A stretch of DNA of 8,488 nucleotides from CAYIBZ01 sp964361795 (lineage in GTDB: Bacteria; Patescibacteriota; Minisyncoccia; UBA6257; WO2-44-18): assembly GCA_964361795.1 (NCBI GenBank), contig CAYIBZ010000026.1:1-8488 (forward strand), written 5' to 3'. The notes beneath the pieces are model-generated. The model ran no database searches, was not told where the DNA came from, and saw only the letters and a program-made list of their open reading frames with translations. Positions 5,740-8,488 of the stretch are shown one piece after another. Made by a program: the position numbers and the translations under genes. Each line of letters begins with the position of its first letter. Position 1 is the first letter of the stretch.

Positions 5740-5769
5740 AGTATAACACAGCTGGTTCGTAATCGTCAA
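5740..5769 (-). promoter_or_regulatory. Promoter of the infA-rpmJ-rpsM-rpsK-rpsD-rpoA-rplQ-rplM-rpsI operon
   Basis: On the minus strand, TTGACG (5769-5764) and TATACT (5745-5740) are separated by 18 bp. A TG at 5748-5747 forms an extended -10 (TGnTATACT). Each hexamer has one mismatch to consensus. Ten nt separate the -10 from the infA ATG, so transcription should begin about 3-5 nt before the start codon. The elements fill the 47-bp gap after the preceding gene's stop. I see no terminator there, so read-through from upstream is also possible. Confidence 0.65.
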
Positions 5770-5776
5770 TACTGAA

Positions 5777-7312
5777 TTACTCAACAGTTATTTTGACTTT
5801 AGTTTCGGAGGTTGGAACCCGGTTCACCCAAAACGGCCAGAGTGAAATCTGGGCCGTCTCCAAATCGGCCAAGGAAAGCACCAAGGCCCGCAATTCCGCT
5901 TCCGATTTCCCTAAAATCTGTTCCTTGAGCGTATCAATGTCTGGAAATTTGGCCACCGAACTTTTGAAATCAGCGCCAAAAGTCAGAATAGAAGATTTTG
6001 GGTCAAAGCGAACTCGCTCATAGGTTAATTCAAAATCTTTAAATTGATAATCCGCTCCTATCTCCTTTTCCGCTCTTTCTTTTAACATAGCCAATAAATC
6101 CTGTTCCCGAAACGCGGCTATTTTCATTGCCGCTTCCGCAACCACGCTAAAATTGCCCGCCAAATCAACTTCTGCGTTAATGCTTTGTTTGAGAATATTA
6201 AAACTGGACGCGCCGTCAATCACTTTAAAGTCCGGCGGAATTTGCGCCAAAACCTGATCCTTCAAAACGCTCTCTACTTTTTCCAAAGCGTCCGCTTTGG
6301 ATTTTTTGATATCGTCATCGGTTGGATAAGGAACCTCGCCAATAAAGCCGCCAGCCATCGGCTCTTTGGATTCGCCATAAAATCCCTGATACTTCGGAGT
6401 GCCCTCAAAACCCGGAACGCTAAAATAATTTACCGGACCGATATTGTAATCAGCGCCGGGCTTATCCGCCGCTACCGCTGTTTCAATGCTGGAAGCGATA
6501 ATTTTTCCGCTGACTATTTTCGCTCCCGGAACCACCAACCCCTTGGTAAGCCGGAAAATTTTCCCGTCCGGAGTGACAAATCGGGTAGTCGCTACCAGCG
6601 GCTGGGGATCCGAACTATAAGCGTTATAGATGGTGATTTTTCCGGCGGCTTTTTTATTAACCGTCTTTTTTCCGCTGGCCGGATAAGGCAATTGCAAAGT
6701 TTTAGTTTCCGCGAAAATTTGAGCCGGTATTTTCGCGGTGTTGGGATTTATGGCGGCCAGCTTCTCGGCTATTACTGAATCTTTAAAATTCCAGGAGATT
6801 TTTTTGGTCACTACCTTGATCTCCGCTCTGGGCAAAACATCCGCCGCTAAAACAATTATCAAAATTAACATCGCGGCCATGCCCGATAGAGCGATAGTTT
6901 TTGCCAGAGGGAATTTTGGACTATCCGCGCTTTTATCCTCGTGAACTATCCGGGATGCCGCTTTCTTTTTCACGGCAATGCCGTCGGATTCCTCGCCGCG
7001 TTCTATCCGGCTGGAAACAATATCGGAAAATTGCCTCCGAGACCTTATTAGAACAGGATTCAAAGATTCCAGTCCGGCCAAACTAGCCAGCTCAATGGCT
7101 TTATCGTCAACCGATTCAACAATAATCTTTTTATCCAAAAGATTGGATTCTCTTTTAATGAGGTGAAAATTTGCCAGGGAATCGGCAAGGCGGGAAAATC
7201 TGGGAATATTTAAAACAATTTCTCTGGCTTGAGAATCAATAATTTTTTCCACAACCAAAGCCACTTCGTCGTTTTTATTTATTGCGATTTTTTTTAGTGA
7301 ATGCTTAGCCAT
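5777..7312 (-). CDS. Bitopic membrane protein with baseplate J-like extracytoplasmic region
   Basis: A 511-aa protein of a kind common in Patescibacteria and often labelled 'baseplate J/gp47 family'. Residues 1-100 form an alternating strand/helix cytoplasmic domain (EVALVVEKIIDSQAREIVLNI, then a helix to KRESN, KKIIVESVDDKAIELASLAG). A charged linker runs to about 137, then one membrane helix (139-158). Outside, the baseplate J-like segment (about 222-325) contains GKITIYNAYS, RFVTPDGKIFRLT, VVPGAK, KPGADYNIGP, FSVPGFEGTPKYQGFYG and MAGGF. The rest (330-511) is soluble alpha/beta. No other phage tail gene is nearby, so it is best seen as a chromosomal envelope protein of unknown role. Its ATG lies 19 bp inside the preceding actin-like gene, so the two are coupled and probably cooperate. 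Confidence 0.8.
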   Translation of the reverse strand: MAKHSLKKIAINKNDEVALVVEKIIDSQAREIVLNIPRFSRLADSLANFHLIKRESNLLDKKIIVESVDDKAIELASLAGLESLNPVLIRSRRQFSDIVSSRIERGEESDGIAVKKKAASRIVHEDKSADSPKFPLAKTIALSGMAAMLILIIVLAADVLPRAEIKVVTKKISWNFKDSVIAEKLAAINPNTAKIPAQIFAETKTLQLPYPASGKKTVNKKAAGKITIYNAYSSDPQPLVATTRFVTPDGKIFRLTKGLVVPGAKIVSGKIIASSIETAVAADKPGADYNIGPVNYFSVPGFEGTPKYQGFYGESKEPMAGGFIGEVPYPTDDDIKKSKADALEKVESVLKDQVLAQIPPDFKVIDGASSFNILKQSINAEVDLAGNFSVVAEAAMKIAAFREQDLLAMLKERAEKEIGADYQFKDFELTYERVRFDPKSSILTFGADFKSSVAKFPDIDTLKEQILGKSEAELRALVLSLADLETAQISLWPFWVNRVPTSETKVKITVE

Positions 7313-8478
7313 CGTACTCTTCGTTTAGCAATTTGGCTCATTTTATCCTCGTTTGACGAAAGATGCCACTCCATTAATAACGCCAAAGCGCCAAAAATAT
7401 TTTTGGCTTCTAAACCTGATTTAAATTTTATCTGAAAACCGAAATTCTTGCTAATCAAATCGTTGTGGATAGGTTCTAAATCAACTGCGTGTTCAAACTT
7501 GCTTTTGAAGGTTGGCGAAAAAATGCCGGGAATTTCAAAAAAGGGATTGAGATAAATTTTTTTGGACTCGTTTTTGCGCGAAGCCAAGGATAGGCCGTTA
7601 GCCAAAATGTGCAGTTCTTTAAGAAAAAATTGTCCGAGCCGCTTCTTAAAATTCGGCGACATATCATCGGTCAAATAACGGCCGATGATTGCCCGGGCCG
7701 CTCCCCCATCCACTGCCAAATCCCCAGACAAAGAAATTATTAAATTGCGCAAACCCCATCCGAAATCATCTAAATAAAAACGCTGGGCCGCGTCCGCGAC
7801 AAAAATCGCGGTCCTGTCAAAAAAAATGTTTGCCAATAAAAATGACGGTTCGGTAGTAGACTGGCCGACAACGTGAGAAAAAGTCGTGCCGCTCTCGCTG
7901 ATGAAAACAACGCGGTCTTCCGGAAAAAAATTCTTTATTTTGGCCAGCGAATCGCGGCTTAAAAATGTTTGGCTGAATTGCACTTCCACGCTTTTTGCTT
8001 TAAAGCCGACCGGGTTGATTACTTTGTATCCATCCAATTTTATGCCGCGAATCTTCACGTCGCTTAAAACAAGGTCTAACTCATTGACATTCATTTTTGC
8101 CGCCACTCTGCTTCGCTGGCGGTCAAAAAATTTCCAAATGGCTTGGGAAATTAAATTATCCAAGTCGGCTTCGTCAATCGGCGTCTTGAAATTGTCCCTA
8201 ATTACCACCGTAGAACCGTAAAGCGTGGTCGCTTGATGCGAGTCCAGCCCCAAAACAATCCGGCTCTTTGACAGCCGACCAAATTGATTAATAAATTTTT
8301 TTAATAAAGCTTCGTTATTTTCTTCCGCAAAAAGCACTTTTAAAACTTTGAGTTCTTTGGCGAAAAGGTCAAATTTTACTAAAGTTCCCCGTAAATAATT
8401 CTGGAAGATTTCAAGCACTAAAAACCTATCGTTTGGATTAAACAACGACAGTATTTTGCTTAAAATAGGCTTGATCAC
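7294..8478 (-). CDS. FtsA/PilM-type actin-fold protein with degenerate nucleotide-binding motifs
   Basis: A 394-aa protein without signal peptide or membrane helix. The segment GYKVINPVGFKAKSVEVQFSQTFLS (150-174) matches the FtsA '1C'/SHS2 region (xxNPVGLxGxxLxVxxHLIT). The actin-fold motif positions can be located but are altered: phosphate-1 reads LEIFQNYLRG (22-31, expected LDIGT), phosphate-2 reads FVADAAQRFYL (226-236, expected DIGGGT), and the adenosine motif reads IYLNPFFEIPGIF (308-320, expected LTGGxxxIxG). ATP binding is therefore doubtful. FtsA and PilM relatives act at the inner face of the membrane with bitopic partners, and the overlapping downstream gene encodes a bitopic protein. 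The start is uncertain: GTG at 8478 is used, but a TATAGT (8484-8479) abuts it and the frame stays open to the window edge. It could also be viewed simply as an unassigned CPR protein. Confidence 0.7.
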   Translation of the reverse strand: MIKPILSKILSLFNPNDRFLVLEIFQNYLRGTLVKFDLFAKELKVLKVLFAEENNEALLKKFINQFGRLSKSRIVLGLDSHQATTLYGSTVVIRDNFKTPIDEADLDNLISQAIWKFFDRQRSRVAAKMNVNELDLVLSDVKIRGIKLDGYKVINPVGFKAKSVEVQFSQTFLSRDSLAKIKNFFPEDRVVFISESGTTFSHVVGQSTTEPSFLLANIFFDRTAIFVADAAQRFYLDDFGWGLRNLIISLSGDLAVDGGAARAIIGRYLTDDMSPNFKKRLGQFFLKELHILANGLSLASRKNESKKIYLNPFFEIPGIFSPTFKSKFEHAVDLEPIHNDLISKNFGFQIKFKSGLEAKNIFGALALLMEWHLSSNEDKMSQIAKRRVRWLSIH

Positions 8479-8488
8479 ACTATATTTA

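Noticed and set aside
6185..6778. A 197-codon plus-strand open frame opposite the baseplate J-like gene.
   Set aside because: It is fully antisense to a well-supported gene, resembles no family, and is rich in R, F and S as expected of a shadow frame. The same applies to the other plus-strand frames over the ribosomal genes.
5777..7312. Prophage or tailocin, suggested by the baseplate J-like domain.
   Set aside because: There are no other phage or tail genes, the protein has a membrane anchor and a cytoplasmic domain, and it sits between an actin-like gene and infA with neighbour-like base composition.

Overview
The window looks like part of a chromosome from a Patescibacteria/CPR bacterium, probably of Parcubacteria type. 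This is inferred from gene content, not from a marker search. The clues are very tight gene packing with several overlaps, shortened ribosomal proteins (L13 of 113 aa), almost no Shine-Dalgarno sequences, a membrane-anchored 'baseplate J-like' protein and a PEGA-domain membrane protein, both common in CPR genomes. Every frame reads cleanly with TAA, TAG and TGA as stops, and TGA ends rpmJ, so the UGA-as-glycine code of Gracilibacteria/SR1 is not in use.

Layout from left to right. (1) Positions 1-852, minus strand: the first 284 codons of murA, cut by the window edge, with Asp in place of the fosfomycin-targeted Cys. (2) A 47-bp divergent intergenic region with apparently overlapping promoters. 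(3) 900-1667, plus strand: a PEGA-domain single-pass membrane protein, the only plus-strand gene. Its end overlaps a convergent gene by 43 bp. (4) 1625-5729, minus strand, reading right to left: infA, rpmJ, rpsM, rpsK, rpsD, rpoA, rplQ, rplM, rpsI and a small VanZ/YjdF-like membrane protein. This is a classic alpha operon joined to the L13-S9 pair. A good extended -10 promoter lies so close to infA that the mRNA should be nearly leaderless. (5) 5777-8478, minus strand: two overlapping genes, an FtsA/PilM-type actin-fold protein whose nucleotide-binding motifs are all degraded, followed by a bitopic membrane protein with a baseplate J-like extracytoplasmic region.

How the genes fit together: the central block makes translation initiation factor IF-1, ribosomal proteins and the RNA polymerase alpha subunit. 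murA starts peptidoglycan precursor synthesis. The actin-like/membrane-protein pair resembles in layout the PilM-PilN or FtsA-partner arrangement, which suggests an envelope-associated assembly of unknown function. No gene-free stretch exceeds 50 bp. I see no tRNA, rRNA, CRISPR array, insertion sequence or prophage.

The points most worth following up are an RNA polymerase alpha subunit that has lost its C-terminal domain and ends in a lysine-rich tail, the pseudo-actin/baseplate J-like pair, and MurA Cys-to-Asp. I did not find a convincing new defence, mobile or RNA system.
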